This document shows positions 1 to 9,258 of a DNA stretch of 57,322 bases, in pieces (the first letter of the stretch is position 1; each line of letters begins with the position of its first letter). A model generated the notes under the pieces. That model was not told the origin of the DNA, did not search any database, and saw only the letters and a list, made by a program, of their open reading frames with translations. This DNA comes from Methanobrevibacter sp. GTDB lineage: Archaea; Methanobacteriota; Methanobacteria; Methanobacteriales; Methanobacteriaceae. The position numbers were made by a program, and so were the translations under genes. Location of the stretch: contig NZ_JAFRSC010000008.1 in assembly GCF_017427765.1 (NCBI RefSeq), forward strand, positions 1-57,322, given 5' to 3'.

Positions 1-1098
1 CTAAATAAACAGCACCACCATTATTGAAAGCAGTGTTGTTTATGAAGTTACAATCATCAACAATACCATTGGAACCAGTCCAAATAACAGCACCACCTTC
101 ACCAGAACGACCATAAGTACCAGTTTCAGTACCTAAAGCACAATTATTAGTGAAATTGGAACCTTCAATAGTACCATTAGTACCATACCAGAACACAGCA
201 CCACCATTAGCCTTAGCAGAGTTATTTTCAAATGTAGAATTCAAAATAGCCCCATTAGTAGCACCTTCATGCCAGTCAATAGCACCACCATTAACACCAG
301 CAGTATTATTCTCAAAGTGAGAATTACTAAATGTAGTATTATCACAGTTACCGGCAGTTATACAATCTAAATAAACAGCACCACCGTTATTTTTAGCAGA
401 ATTATTGATAAAGTTACAATCATCAACAATACCATTGGAACCAGTCCAAATAACAGCACCACCTTCACCAGAACGACCATAAGTACTAGTTTCAGTACCT
501 AAAGCACGATTATTAGTGAAATTGGAACCTTCAATAGTACCATTAGTACCATACCAGAACACAGCACCACCATTAGCTAAAGCAGAGTTATTTTCAAATG
601 TAGAATTCAAAATAGCCCCATTAGTAGCACCTTCATGCCAATCGATAGCACCACCATTAACACCAGCAGTATTATTCTCAAAGTGAGAATTACTGAAAGT
701 AGTATTATCACAACCGTTGGCAGTCAAATTACGTAAAAAAACAGCACCACCGTTTGCGGCAGCAGTATTATTCACAAAGATACAATCATCAACAATACCA
801 TTGGAACCAGTCCAAATAACAGCACCACCTTCACCAGAACGACCATAAGTACCAGTTTCAGTACCTAAAGCACAATTATTAGTAAAGTTAGATCCTTCAA
901 TAGTACCATTAGTACCATACCAGAACACAGCACCACCATTAGCTTTTGCAGTGTTATTCTCAAATGTAGTGTTTTCAATTTTACCATTGGTTGCACCATT
1001 TTCCCATGTGATTGCACCACCGTTAACACCAGCAGAGTTATTCTCAAAGTGGCTGTTTATAAATGAATTGTTATTACAATCTGCACGTCCTGGGACAC
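1..1098 (-). repeat. Three tandem 366-bp near-identical repeats inside the adhesin gene
   Basis: The blocks beginning at about 1, 367 and 733 repeat with a period of exactly 366 bp (122 residues) and differ by only a few bases. Each encodes the order DCNFINNT, GGAVYL, FSNSHFENNTAG, GGAIDWHEGATNG, GGAVFWYGTNGT, NFTNNRALGTE. A fourth, clearly diverged block starts near 1099 with 3 extra bases. The units keep the reading frame. The first block is cut by the window edge, so the true copy number may be larger. Confidence 0.9.
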
Positions 1099-4000
1099 CA
1101 CGTAAGTATATTGCACCACCATTGTCAGTACATGTATTGTCTATAAATTCACAATCATCTATTACACCATTTGAACCTGTCCACATGATAGCTCCTCCGT
1201 CTCCAGAGTTGCCCATCATACAAGCAACAGTTCCGTTAGCTGTATTGTTTGTGAAATTGGAACCTTTTATGATACCTCCAGTACCAAACCAGAACACAGC
1301 ACCACCATTAGCACCTGCAGTGTTGTTGGTAAATGTACAATCCAAGATTTGACCGTCAGTTGCACCTTCATGCCAATCGATAGCACCACCGTTTATGGAA
1401 GCTGAGTTGTTTTCGAAATTACATCGAGTGAAATCACTGTCATGTGAACTTTCCAAGTATACCGCTCCTCCGAAACCTTCCATAACTGTGAAATTGGTTA
1501 CGGAATTACGTGTGAAATTACTGTCATATATCATGGTTACATTACCTGTGACATATACCGCACCACCTTTCAAAGCGGTGTTTTCTTCAAACTTGGAATC
1601 TGTAATGTTAACCTTGTTTCCTTCAATGTAAAATGCACCACCACCTATGCTGCTTGTTTGATTTTCAGCATTGGCAGAGTTATGTGTGAAATTACTTGAA
1701 GTCACGTTAACGTCACGACCTATGATGTAAACCGCTCCACCAGCAGTGGCTGAATTCTTCAATGCATCTGATAGATTGAATTTCAAGTCATGGGTTGCGT
1801 TATTGTCTTCAAAGAGAGAATTTTTAATAACACTGTTTTTCCCGTCAATATAACCTGATCCGCCTTTTATTGCATAATTGTATGTGAAATTGGATTCCTC
1901 AATTACGGTGGATCCGCCTTCAAGGTAGAAAGCACCACCTTTGATAGCTTCATTATCTTCAAATAATGAATTATATATCCAAATGTCTGTACCGTTTACA
2001 GCAACTGCACCACCCAATCCACCGTCTTCATATATTCCGACAGCAGCATTGTTAGTGAAAGTGGAATTGATTATGTTAACGTCATTTCCCTGAATTGCAA
2101 TACCTCCACCAATGGATGTAAGCTTATTCAATTCATCATTGACTGCAAATCTTAAGTCATGAGTTGCTGTATTGTTGTCAAAGTCACAACCTAAAATTGT
2201 AGTATTGAATGCAGTAATGAACACTGCTCCACCGCGAATTGCACTGTTTGATGTGAAATTTGTATAGTTAAGAGCATTTAAAGTACCATTAACATATATT
2301 GCACCACCTTCGATAGCTTGATTTGCATCGAAAGTGACATCTACAATTATTGTATCGTAACCGTTTACTGCAACTGCACCTCCATGACCACCATCAGGAT
2401 TAACCCCAATAGCATTGTTTTCAGAGAATAATAAATTATCCAATAAGGTGTTGTTACCTACAATATCAATAGCACCACCTTCAGTAGGTACACTATCAAA
2501 TATAGGATTTAAGTTGTAAGTTAGGTTATGTGTAGCATTATTGTACATGAATTGTGAATTTTCAACAGTTGTGTTAATACCCTTAATATAAGCTGCACCA
2601 CCTTTAATAGCTCTATTATATGTAAAGTTAGTATTGTAAATAGTGGTATTAGTACCAGTTACATATAGTGCACCACCCATGATAGCTTCATTATCATCAA
2701 ATATATTATCAGTAATATTTGTGTGATAACCATCAACAGCAATAGCACCACCAAGACCATCATTAGTATTAACACCTATAGCAGCATTATATGTAAAGTT
2801 ATTATTAGTTATAGTAGAATAATCACCACTAACAGAAATAGCACCACCTATAGTAGGTAAGCTAATTACTGAACTAGCATTAAAAGATAAATTATGTGTT
2901 GCATTATTATCATAGAATGTATTACCAGTAATGTTAGTATTAGCACCGTTAATGAATATTGAACCGCCTTGAACAGCATTGTTTGTTGTGAAGTGCATAT
3001 CCTTTACAGTAGCATTAGCACCATCAATATATATAGCACCACCACTAACTGCTTCATTCAAAGTAAATTGGCCATCATCAATTGTAGTATTATCACCTTC
3101 TACAGCAATAGCACCACCAAGACCACCATTAATATAAAAACCTGAAGCAATATTTCTTCTGAAAGTATTATTACCTGCCACTGCTACATTATTACCATCG
3201 ATATAGATAGCGCCACCCATAGTCAAAAGGGTTTCAGCACCAGGTTTAATTGAATCAATATCACGAGTAACAAGGTTGTTCTCGAATGTTGAATTAGCCA
3301 CCTCAGTGTTGTGACCTTGAATATAAACAGCACCACCTTGAATAGCCTTGTTTTCTTTTGCAGTGATCTTATCAAGAGTTATATCATTACCATCAATATA
3401 AACAGCACCACCTTGAACAGCAGTGTTATTGTACAAGTTTATGTTTGAAGCGTCGATATTTCTACCCTCAATATAAACACCAGCACCAAATGTAGCATCG
3501 TTTTGTGTGAAATTAACATTGTCAAAATTTGGATTTTGACCTATGAGGTATAAACCTCCACCCAAACCAGTATTTACAGAATAATTACCTTCAGCAACAT
3601 TACTTTCAAATGAAGTGTCTTTAATGGATACATCATTACTTTGAATAAACATAGCCCCACCGGAAGTAACTTTAGAAGGATCATCAACAATTCCACTTCC
3701 CAAATTATGAGTTGCAGTGTTATTTGCAAATGTTGAATTGCATACAGTTGCAGCATTACCATCAATATAAACAGCACCACCTTGAATAGCACCATTTTCA
3801 ACGAATTTTGAATCAAAGATGCTCGCATTGGAACCTACAATTTGTATTGCTCCTCCAATAGGTGCGAAATTATTCGTAAGGTTGCAGTTTGTAATGTTTG
3901 CAAAGTCACCTTGAATAAATATAGCTCCACCGTAGTCACTTTCAGCAAAGTTATTTTCAAATCTAGAGTCTACAACTACAGTGTTATCAGCCCTTTCCGT

Positions 4001-5206
4001 ACCAACTGTATGAATATCCATCGCTCCACCAAATTTTTCAGCACTGTTATTGATGAATGTACAATTTTCAATGTAGTTATTTGGTCCAATAAAAGCAATA
4101 GCACCACCACCCCCACTTCTAGCAGGGTTCATGACATTAGGTCCATAAGCTTGATTGCCTATGAAAGTTGTGTTATAAACTTTCATTGTACCCTTGTGAC
4201 ATTCAATACCTGCACCATATGATGCGGAGTTATTTTCAATGTGATTGTTGGATATAATAACATTTTCGGCATTTACACAATAAGCTGCACCGTGTACTGC
4301 ATTTGTGTTATTGATAAATGTATTATTGTCAAAAACAGCACCCTCAGACTGAACTTTAAAACATAATCCTAAAGAATTTGTATTAGCTTTTGGGTCAAGA
4401 CTAATAGTTCCCTTATTGTTTTTGAATAAATTATTATTAGCTTTGAAATTAGTGTTTGTGTTTGCAATATTTACTATAAGTGAAGCAGTATTATTGTAGA
4501 ATTCGCAATTGTCAATAATAGCTCCGCTTCCACTACCATCATATTGTATAATACATGACTTCTGATAAACAGTGTTGTTTTCAAAAGTACAATTATAAAA
4601 TGAAACAGCTCCATTACAAGTAATCAAATGCCCCCTTCCAGGTGGACTCCCAGTAGTTACAGGAGACTCAAAATAATGATTTGCAAAATTAACTCCAGTA
4701 ATTTTAGTATTAGTACCAAATGTAATTCTAGTCTTAGTAGGATGAGTTATAATTCCAGAAAAGTCAAGTGTAGCCTTTGCAGTATCAGTAGTAGAGCTAC
4801 CTCCATAAATATTAATACCCTGACATACAGTAAAGTAAACAAAATCACCAGAATATGTCCAACCATTTAGGAAAACATTATCTCCCGGCTTTAGATTTGT
4901 ATTAATGAGTAGACTTCTCAACGCGCTCATAGTATTAGTAGATGGAGTCCAATCCCTACCTAAAATATCATCCTCATTGGAAACACCTAAAACATTACTT
5001 TTAGAGCTTACGCTAACACTATCAGTAATATTATCTGAACTAACTGAGAGTTCATTTTCTACATCATCAATTTGAACATTAACAGTATTAACATGATTTG
5101 TTTGCGTTAAATTAAAGTCATTATCAGATTCAAGCGCGCATGACGCCTGAATAGTAAATATAAGAATAACTATAGCCATTATCACGATTAACTTTTTGCC
5201 TTTCAT
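1..5206 (-). CDS. Adhesin-like protein with polymorphic beta-helix repeats (3' end outside window)
   Basis: The frame is open from an ATG at 5206 to the left edge, giving about 1735 residues in the window and continuing beyond it. Residues 1-24 form a signal peptide (MKGKKL followed by a hydrophobic stretch ending ASCA). A spacer of about 100 residues follows, then dozens of short repeats of the type NSxFxNNxAxxGGAIY, typical of right-handed parallel beta-helix (Pmp/polymorphic repeat) proteins. Methanobrevibacter genomes encode many such adhesin-like proteins, thought to be displayed on the pseudomurein wall for contact with host or bacteria. The C-terminal anchor is not visible. I checked the frame at several points (phase constant at about 2470, 3773, 4100 and 4283) and saw no frameshift. 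A GGGGGTGA site precedes the ATG. The function in adhesion is inferred from the family. Confidence 0.9.
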   Translation of the reverse strand, partial: MKGKKLIVIMAIVILIFTIQASCALESDNDFNLTQTNHVNTVNVQIDDVENELSVSSDNITDSVSVSSKSNVLGVSNEDDILGRDWTPSTNTMSALRSLLINTNLKPGDNVFLNGWTYSGDFVYFTVCQGINIYGGSSTTDTAKATLDFSGIITHPTKTRITFGTNTKITGVNFANHYFESPVTTGSPPGRGHLITCNGAVSFYNCTFENNTVYQKSCIIQYDGSGSGAIIDNCEFYNNTASLIVNIANTNTNFKANNNLFKNNKGTISLDPKANTNSLGLCFKVQSEGAVFDNNTFINNTNAVHGAAYCVNAENVIISNNHIENNSASYGAGIECHKGTMKVYNTTFIGNQAYGPNVMNPARSGGGGAIAFIGPNNYIENCTFINNSAEKFGGAMDIHTVGTERADNTVVVDSRFENNFAESDYGGAIFIQGDFANITNCNLTNNFAPIGGAIQIVGSNASIFDSKFVENGAIQGGAVYIDGNAATVCNSTFANNTATHNLGSGIVDDPSKVTSGGAMFIQSNDVSIKDTSFESNVAEGNYSVNTGLGGGLYLIGQNPNFDNVNFTQNDATFGAGVYIEGRNIDASNINLYNNTAVQGGAVYIDGNDITLDKITAKENKAIQGGAVYIQGHNTEVANSTFENNLVTRDIDSIKPGAETLLTMGGAIYIDGNNVAVAGNNTFRRNIASGFYINGGLGGAIAVEGDNTTIDDGQFTLNEAVSGGAIYIDGANATVKDMHFTTNNAVQGGSIFINGANTNITGNTFYDNNATHNLSFNASSVISLPTIGGAISVSGDYSTITNNNFTYNAAIGVNTNDGLGGAIAVDGYHTNITDNIFDDNEAIMGGALYVTGTNTTIYNTNFTYNRAIKGGAAYIKGINTTVENSQFMYNNATHNLTYNLNPIFDSVPTEGGAIDIVGNNTLLDNLLFSENNAIGVNPDGGHGGAVAVNGYDTIIVDVTFDANQAIEGGAIYVNGTLNALNYTNFTSNSAIRGGAVFITAFNTTILGCDFDNNTATHDLRFAVNDELNKLTSIGGGIAIQGNDVNIINSTFTNNAAVGIYEDGGLGGAVAVNGTDIWIYNSLFEDNEAIKGGAFYLEGGSTVIEESNFTYNYAIKGGSGYIDGKNSVIKNSLFEDNNATHDLKFNLSDALKNSATAGGAVYIIGRDVNVTSSNFTHNSANAENQTSSIGGGAFYIEGNKVNITDSKFEENTALKGGAVYVTGNVTMIYDSNFTRNSVTNFTVMEGFGGAVYLESSHDSDFTRCNFENNSASINGGAIDWHEGATDGQILDCTFTNNTAGANGGAVFWFGTGGIIKGSNFTNNTANGTVACMMGNSGDGGAIMWTGSNGVIDDCEFIDNTCTDNGGAIYLRGVPGRADCNNNSFINSHFENNSAGVNGGAITWENGATNGKIENTTFENNTAKANGGAVFWYGTNGTIEGSNFTNNCALGTETGTYGRSGEGGAVIWTGSNGIVDDCIFVNNTAAANGGAVFLRNLTANGCDNTTFSNSHFENNTAGVNGGAIDWHEGATNGAILNSTFENNSALANGGAVFWYGTNGTIEGSNFTNNRALGTETSTYGRSGEGGAVIWTGSNGIVDDCNFINNSAKNNGGAVYLDCITAGNCDNTTFSNSHFENNTAGVNGGAIDWHEGATNGAILNSTFENNSAKANGGAVFWYGTNGTIEGSNFTNNCALGTETGTYGRSGEGGAVIWTGSNGIVDDCNFINNTAFNNGGAVYL

Positions 5207-5299
5207 TTTGCGTTTTCACCCCCTGGTCCAGTCAATTAAAGAAAATAAATAACCTTACGGCAAATATAAGATTATTCTTTATTATTTATATTATTGAAA

Positions 5300-5309
5300 A
5301 TATATAAAC
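5300..5309 (-). promoter_or_regulatory. Probable TATA box of the adhesin gene
   Basis: The minus strand reads TTTATATA about 95 bases upstream of the adhesin ATG, inside a very AT-rich 284-bp gap (5207-5490). The gap holds no other gene that I can see. A second weaker AT box lies at about 5283-5294. The assignment rests only on the resemblance to archaeal TATA boxes. Confidence 0.4.
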
Positions 5310-5490
5310 ATTACCAATTCACCAATATTATTACAAAAATTTATTAAAATAAAAGTAAATTATTTAGTTTTTTACAAACAAAAAGCAATATTAAAACAGA
5401 TTTATTAAACAAAATTTAGTTGGTAAAAATAAAAACTATTCAAAAAATATTATCAATATTATAATATTAGAAAAAATAAGAAAAAAAGAA

Positions 5491-6471
5491 TTAATTGATG
5501 AACTTAATCTGTTCATCATTAACCAAGAGATAATTAATCAAATCTGTTGAATCCAAATCCTCATTAGACAAAGTGACTGCAGAAATCTGAAAATTATTAT
5601 ATGTATTATAATATAAGACGCCGTCCTGAGTATTATAGCATGATGTATAAATGGTATACTCATACAGGTCAGGATCATCAATAAATGTGCATCCGTTCTG
5701 CTGTTCTACTGATTTTAATATATGGAAAAACTGACCGACACTGCTTGACTCATCAGAGCCGCTGAATGAGTTTGCACGTGTGAATGCAACCTTTGCAAAT
5801 CTTGAAGCTGATGACAAGTCGCCCGGAAGGCCTATACCACCCATTCCTCTTGAATATTCATCCAAATCAATATCTGCTCCAAATGTGTTTTCAGGATTTT
5901 TATTGGACAGGTTTCTGTAATTGTTGAGATAGAACAGCTGTTTGTCAAAAGGAGGATTGTTTGTCAAAACTCCAACAGGATTATCGTATATTTTAAGTCC
6001 GCCAGCCAATGGCTCAATTACAATAGCTTCACCTGAATTATCTGACATCATCCAGTGAAGAGGTGATAACGGCAGCTCATCAGCAAAGTTAATGTTTACA
6101 AGATTGATTTGCTCAAGCAGTTTTCTTGCCTCACTTACGCTGGATGCAACGCCCAGTATATATGGGATAAACTCAAAAGGAGTAATATTAATCATGTCTT
6201 CATTTACTTCATTATAGACTGCATTTCCTGCAAAGTTAAGGCCGGCCATTGCCAATCCTTTTTCATTGCATGCATCATAATAAAGAGGGTATGAATCAAT
6301 ACCTGCTGCAATTCCTATCATTGCATAATGGGTTTTCATATCATCAATTTTTCTGAATTTGAATTCATAGTTTCTCGGAGTGATTGTCACCCTTTCATTG
6401 TATGAAATTTCATAGTCAAAATTACGTCCGAAATAGTGTTTGTCTGTAATATAATTGCTTGCAGTGCACAT
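5491..6471 (-). CDS. Choloylglycine hydrolase / bile salt hydrolase (Ntn hydrolase)
   Basis: The protein (326 aa) hydrolyses the amide bond of conjugated bile salts or a related amide such as penicillin V. Cys2 directly after the start Met is the expected Ntn nucleophile, exposed by Met removal. The other pocket residues of the family are present: Arg16, Asp19 (in FGRNFD), Asn79, Asn171/172 (LTNNP) and Arg224 (SASRFA). The length matches bacterial BSH enzymes. A GGTGAT site lies 3 bases before the ATG. The gene starts 9 bases after the stop of the NAMPT gene, so the two form an operon. BSH activity is known for gut Methanobrevibacter smithii, and the family is thought to have come from gut bacteria. 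The exact substrate cannot be read from sequence. Confidence 0.9.
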   Translation of the reverse strand: MCTASNYITDKHYFGRNFDYEISYNERVTITPRNYEFKFRKIDDMKTHYAMIGIAAGIDSYPLYYDACNEKGLAMAGLNFAGNAVYNEVNEDMINITPFEFIPYILGVASSVSEARKLLEQINLVNINFADELPLSPLHWMMSDNSGEAIVIEPLAGGLKIYDNPVGVLTNNPPFDKQLFYLNNYRNLSNKNPENTFGADIDLDEYSRGMGGIGLPGDLSSASRFAKVAFTRANSFSGSDESSSVGQFFHILKSVEQQNGCTFIDDPDLYEYTIYTSCYNTQDGVLYYNTYNNFQISAVTLSNEDLDSTDLINYLLVNDEQIKFIN

Positions 6472-6479
6472 ATTATCAC

Positions 6480-7889
6480 CTATAAGAAATTTGAATAGTT
6501 TAAAGCTCTTGTTTTAATATCACTGAATTTATCATCAACTAAAAGTTCACCATTTCTGAATACTGTCCTAAGATAGTCTTCACCATCTTCTTCAATTGAA
6601 ACTGTTTTAAATGAATTGTCCTGAGTGACCAGTTTGAATCGTCCAGTTTTGGATTTTTTACTTGGGTCAAGGGGATTTTTGAATATGTCATGCCATTTTC
6701 CATCACGAAGCTGTGCTGAACATTTAAATGCGTTTCTTTGGGTGTCCCTGTTGACTGCGGTGTGGAGTCCGCCACCCATACCGAAGATAATGTTTTCGGC
6801 AGCCCATCCATTGGATTTCATTGCAAATAAAATGTCACGAATCTTTTGATAGTTTAGACCGTCTCCCCACAAAAGACCGATATTCAAGTCAAAAACCTTA
6901 TACCCTTCATCAGTTAAATGAGAACCGAAACCGTCTGAAAGCAGATTCAAACAGTCTATTGTTGTGGATACAGGTTCTCCGCTGTCAGGTCTGAATACAA
7001 TCTTATTTGTCTCACCATCCAAAAAGTTCAGGATAGCTTCATTAAGCTCACCACCGGACCTTCCGGCTTCAATTAAAAAGTTTCTGTAATCATATGAATC
7101 AATGACTATAGATAAAATGCCTTCTTTAGCCTTTTCAATAACATTCAATATTTGTTCGAGTTCACCTTCAGGTCCTAAGGATGTCATTACGCTGTGTTCT
7201 GTTGCCTGAACTGAAAAACCGTATAACTGTGAGTCATTGTAGTAGTTTTCAGGAATTGTTAATGCAGGAATTGTATCGGTTCCTGAAAAACTAAGCAGAT
7301 GTGCAGAACCTGAAAGCATTGATGATTCTGTTGAAGATGCTCCTCGATATCCGAAATCATGCAGCATAAAGTCAAGATTGTCCTTTTGAGATCCTGTCAC
7401 TTCCAGATAAAAATTGGCAAGTTTTCTTACCTCAGCAGACAATGTTGCAACTGTTGACGGATACCAGACCTGTAAAAGTAAAGACTCCAGATAATTTGGA
7501 AGCCAATATGATTTGTCATCTGTATTTTCAACAGTCATTAAAACGTTACTTACATCAACGGGAGTTCCTTCAGCAACTGCTTTTATTTCAATAGGGAGTT
7601 TTCCGTCGTGTTCATCTAAAATATACTCCCATCCTTCTCTGTTGAATATCCCTTCGCCGATGTGATTGGCTATTAAATCATCAGCCTGGTTTATTTTTTC
7701 TTCAGTCACTACTTGGCCTTCGAGATACTTTTTAATTATGTATTGTAGCCCATAAAAAATAGTTTTGTTAAACTCAGCACCAACTCTACTCTCCAAATAA
7801 GAATAAATTTTTTCAGTGCCTTTTGGATAGAAATAGTGATGAGTTACCTTATAACTATCAGTTAAAAGACAAATATTATTTTCAATCAT
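6480..7889 (-). CDS. nadV: Nicotinamide phosphoribosyltransferase (NAMPT / NadV type)
   Basis: This 469-aa cytosolic enzyme makes NMN from nicotinamide and PRPP in the NAD salvage pathway. Motifs follow mammalian and bacterial NAMPT closely: LLTDSYKVTHHYFYPKGTEK near the N-terminus, GYRGASSTESSMLSGSAHLL, the His of HSVMTSLG, the FRPDSGEP phosphate site, and GMGGGLHTAVNRDTQRNAFK. It is the first gene of an operon with the bile salt hydrolase. A perfect 7-bp inverted repeat sits just upstream of its start and overlaps the ribosome-binding region, which suggests regulation. NAMPT is a route typical of bacteria and animals and is patchy in archaea, so horizontal acquisition is likely (inference). 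Confidence 0.92.
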   Translation of the reverse strand: MIENNICLLTDSYKVTHHYFYPKGTEKIYSYLESRVGAEFNKTIFYGLQYIIKKYLEGQVVTEEKINQADDLIANHIGEGIFNREGWEYILDEHDGKLPIEIKAVAEGTPVDVSNVLMTVENTDDKSYWLPNYLESLLLQVWYPSTVATLSAEVRKLANFYLEVTGSQKDNLDFMLHDFGYRGASSTESSMLSGSAHLLSFSGTDTIPALTIPENYYNDSQLYGFSVQATEHSVMTSLGPEGELEQILNVIEKAKEGILSIVIDSYDYRNFLIEAGRSGGELNEAILNFLDGETNKIVFRPDSGEPVSTTIDCLNLLSDGFGSHLTDEGYKVFDLNIGLLWGDGLNYQKIRDILFAMKSNGWAAENIIFGMGGGLHTAVNRDTQRNAFKCSAQLRDGKWHDIFKNPLDPSKKSKTGRFKLVTQDNSFKTVSIEEDGEDYLRTVFRNGELLVDDKFSDIKTRALNYSNFL

Positions 7890-7896
7890 AGTACCA

Positions 7897-7916
7897 CTTA
7901 CTATATAGTTAGTAAG
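7897..7916. promoter_or_regulatory. Inverted repeat upstream of the NAMPT gene
   Basis: The sequence CTTACTA-TATAGT-TAGTAAG has perfect 7-bp arms, and its centre ACTATATAGT is itself palindromic. It starts 8 bases before the NAMPT ATG and would cover the ribosome-binding region of the mRNA or a repressor site on DNA. No matching regulator is encoded nearby. Confidence 0.4.
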
Positions 7917-7962
7917 TTGATACTAATAAAAATTATCAAAAAAAGAAAATGAAAAAAAGAAT

Positions 7963-8508
7963 TTAGATATAACTTTCATCTTTTTTTCTGAAATGTGCTT
8001 GCGGGTGGTCACATAATGGACATACTTCAGGAGCGTCTGTTCCATAGTGGATGTAACCGCAGTTATTGCATTTCCATGCAATTTCTTCATCTTTCTTAAA
8101 GACTTTTCCAGCATTGATTTTGTCAGTCAATGCATTATATCTGTCTTCGTGTGCTTTTTCAGTAGCACCAGCAGCATCGAATAATTCTGCAATATCATCG
8201 AAACCTTCTTCACGTGCAGTTTCAGCAAATTCTTTGTACATTGAAGTCCATTCTTCATGTTCACCTGCTGCAGCGTCTGCAAGATTGGTTAATGTGTCAG
8301 GTACTTTACCACCATTTAAAAGTTTGAACCAAATTTTTGCATGTTCTTTTTCATTGTCTGATGATTCCTGGAAAATATCCTTAATTTCCACATAACCATC
8401 TTTTTTAGCCTGAGATGCGTAGAATTCATATTTTACACGAGCTTGGGATTCGCCAGCAAGTGCTGCTTTTAAGTTTTCTTCTGTTTTTGTGCCTTTTAAA
8501 TCAGCCAT
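7963..8508 (-). CDS. Rubrerythrin
   Basis: This 181-aa non-haem iron protein reduces hydrogen peroxide with electrons from rubredoxin or NADH in anaerobes. The N-terminal ferritin-like four-helix domain carries the di-iron ligands (LAGESQAR, NEKEHAKIWF, AGATEKAHEDRY). The C-terminal rubredoxin-like domain has two Cys pairs (CNNCGYIHYG and CPLCDHPQAHF) that bind one iron. It is followed by T-rich sequence on its own strand (terminator-like) and lies downstream of a close paralogue, from which it is separated by 96 bp with its own GAGGTTGAT site. The two probably respond to oxidative stress. Confidence 0.95.
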   Translation of the reverse strand: MADLKGTKTEENLKAALAGESQARVKYEFYASQAKKDGYVEIKDIFQESSDNEKEHAKIWFKLLNGGKVPDTLTNLADAAAGEHEEWTSMYKEFAETAREEGFDDIAELFDAAGATEKAHEDRYNALTDKINAGKVFKKDEEIAWKCNNCGYIHYGTDAPEVCPLCDHPQAHFRKKDESYI

Positions 8509-8604
8509 AATATCAACCTCTAAAGTTAAATTGAATTAATATGATATTTAAATATTTGGTGAATAGTCAGTAACTGTAAAAAAAAAAGAAAAGAAAAATA
8601 GAGC

Positions 8605-9150
8605 TTATTTAAAGTTAGTAGCTCTTTCTTCGAAGTGTGCTTTTGGAAGTCCGCATACAGGACATTTTTCAGGTGCGTTAGGACCTGAGAATACAAATCC
8701 GCAGTTTTCACATTTCCATTCAATGTCTGCTTCTTTGTTAAATACAGCATCATTTTCAACATTTGCAAGTAATGTTCTGTATCTTTCTTCGTGTTCTTTT
8801 TCGATTGCACCCACTTTTTCAAACAGGAATGCAATCATTGGGAAACCTTCTTCTTTAGCGGTTTCTGCGAATTCCTTATACATTGAAGTCCATTCTTCGT
8901 TTTCACCGTCTGCTGCTGCATTAAGGTTAGCTATTGTGTCTGGAATATCCTCATCGTGTAAAAGTTTAAACCAGATTTTAGCGTGTTCTCTTTCGTTTTT
9001 GGAAGTTTCCATGAAAATATCATGGATTTGAACATAGCCTTCTTCTTTTGCTTTTGCAGCAAAGTATTGGTATTTAGTATGTGCCTGGGACTCACCAGCA
9101 AAAGCTGCTTGTAAGTTTGCTTCAGTTTTTGTACCTTTCAAATCAGTCAT
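8605..9150 (-). CDS. Rubrerythrin (second tandem copy)
   Basis: It is a paralogue of the adjacent rubrerythrin with the same architecture: a ferritin-like di-iron domain ([41 protein letters not shown]) and a C-terminal rubredoxin domain with CENCGFVF and [12 protein letters not shown] place the start at the ATG at 9150 ([11 protein letters not shown]), because a GGAGATG site lies just upstream and the paralogue starts [15 protein letters not shown] at 9165 would add only five poorly conserved residues. The tandem pair most likely arose by duplication. Both should act in peroxide detoxification in the cytosol. Confidence 0.95.
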   Translation of the reverse strand: MTDLKGTKTEANLQAAFAGESQAHTKYQYFAAKAKEEGYVQIHDIFMETSKNEREHAKIWFKLLHDEDIPDTIANLNAAADGENEEWTSMYKEFAETAKEEGFPMIAFLFEKVGAIEKEHEERYRTLLANVENDAVFNKEADIEWKCENCGFVFSGPNAPEKCPVCGLPKAHFEERATNFK

Positions 9151-9241
9151 AATATACATCTCCAATATTTATATATTTAATATTATTCAATAAAAAGTTT
9201 GTTAAAAATTTTTGAAAAATGATAAAAAAAGAAAAAAAATA

Positions 9242-9258
9242 TAGCTTCATTTAAGCTA
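9242..9258 (-). terminator. Hairpin terminator overlapping the stop of the DUF4013 gene
   Basis: TAGCTT and AAGCTA form a 6-bp stem with a 5-base loop. It spans the stop codon at 9251-9253 and is followed on the minus strand by long T-runs (9221-9240). Confidence 0.5.

Noticed and set aside
1..1098. Repeats read as a CRISPR array
   Set aside because: Units of 366 bp have no constant short repeat with unique spacers; they are in-frame protein repeats.
951..1631. Plus-strand open frames across the adhesin repeats
   Set aside because: They are shadows of the minus-strand repeat coding; proline- and hydrophobic-rich with no domain and no ribosome-binding site.
3574..3828. Minus-strand 84-codon frame inside the adhesin region
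   Set aside because: It lies in another frame of the same strand as the adhesin and has no family match or start signal.
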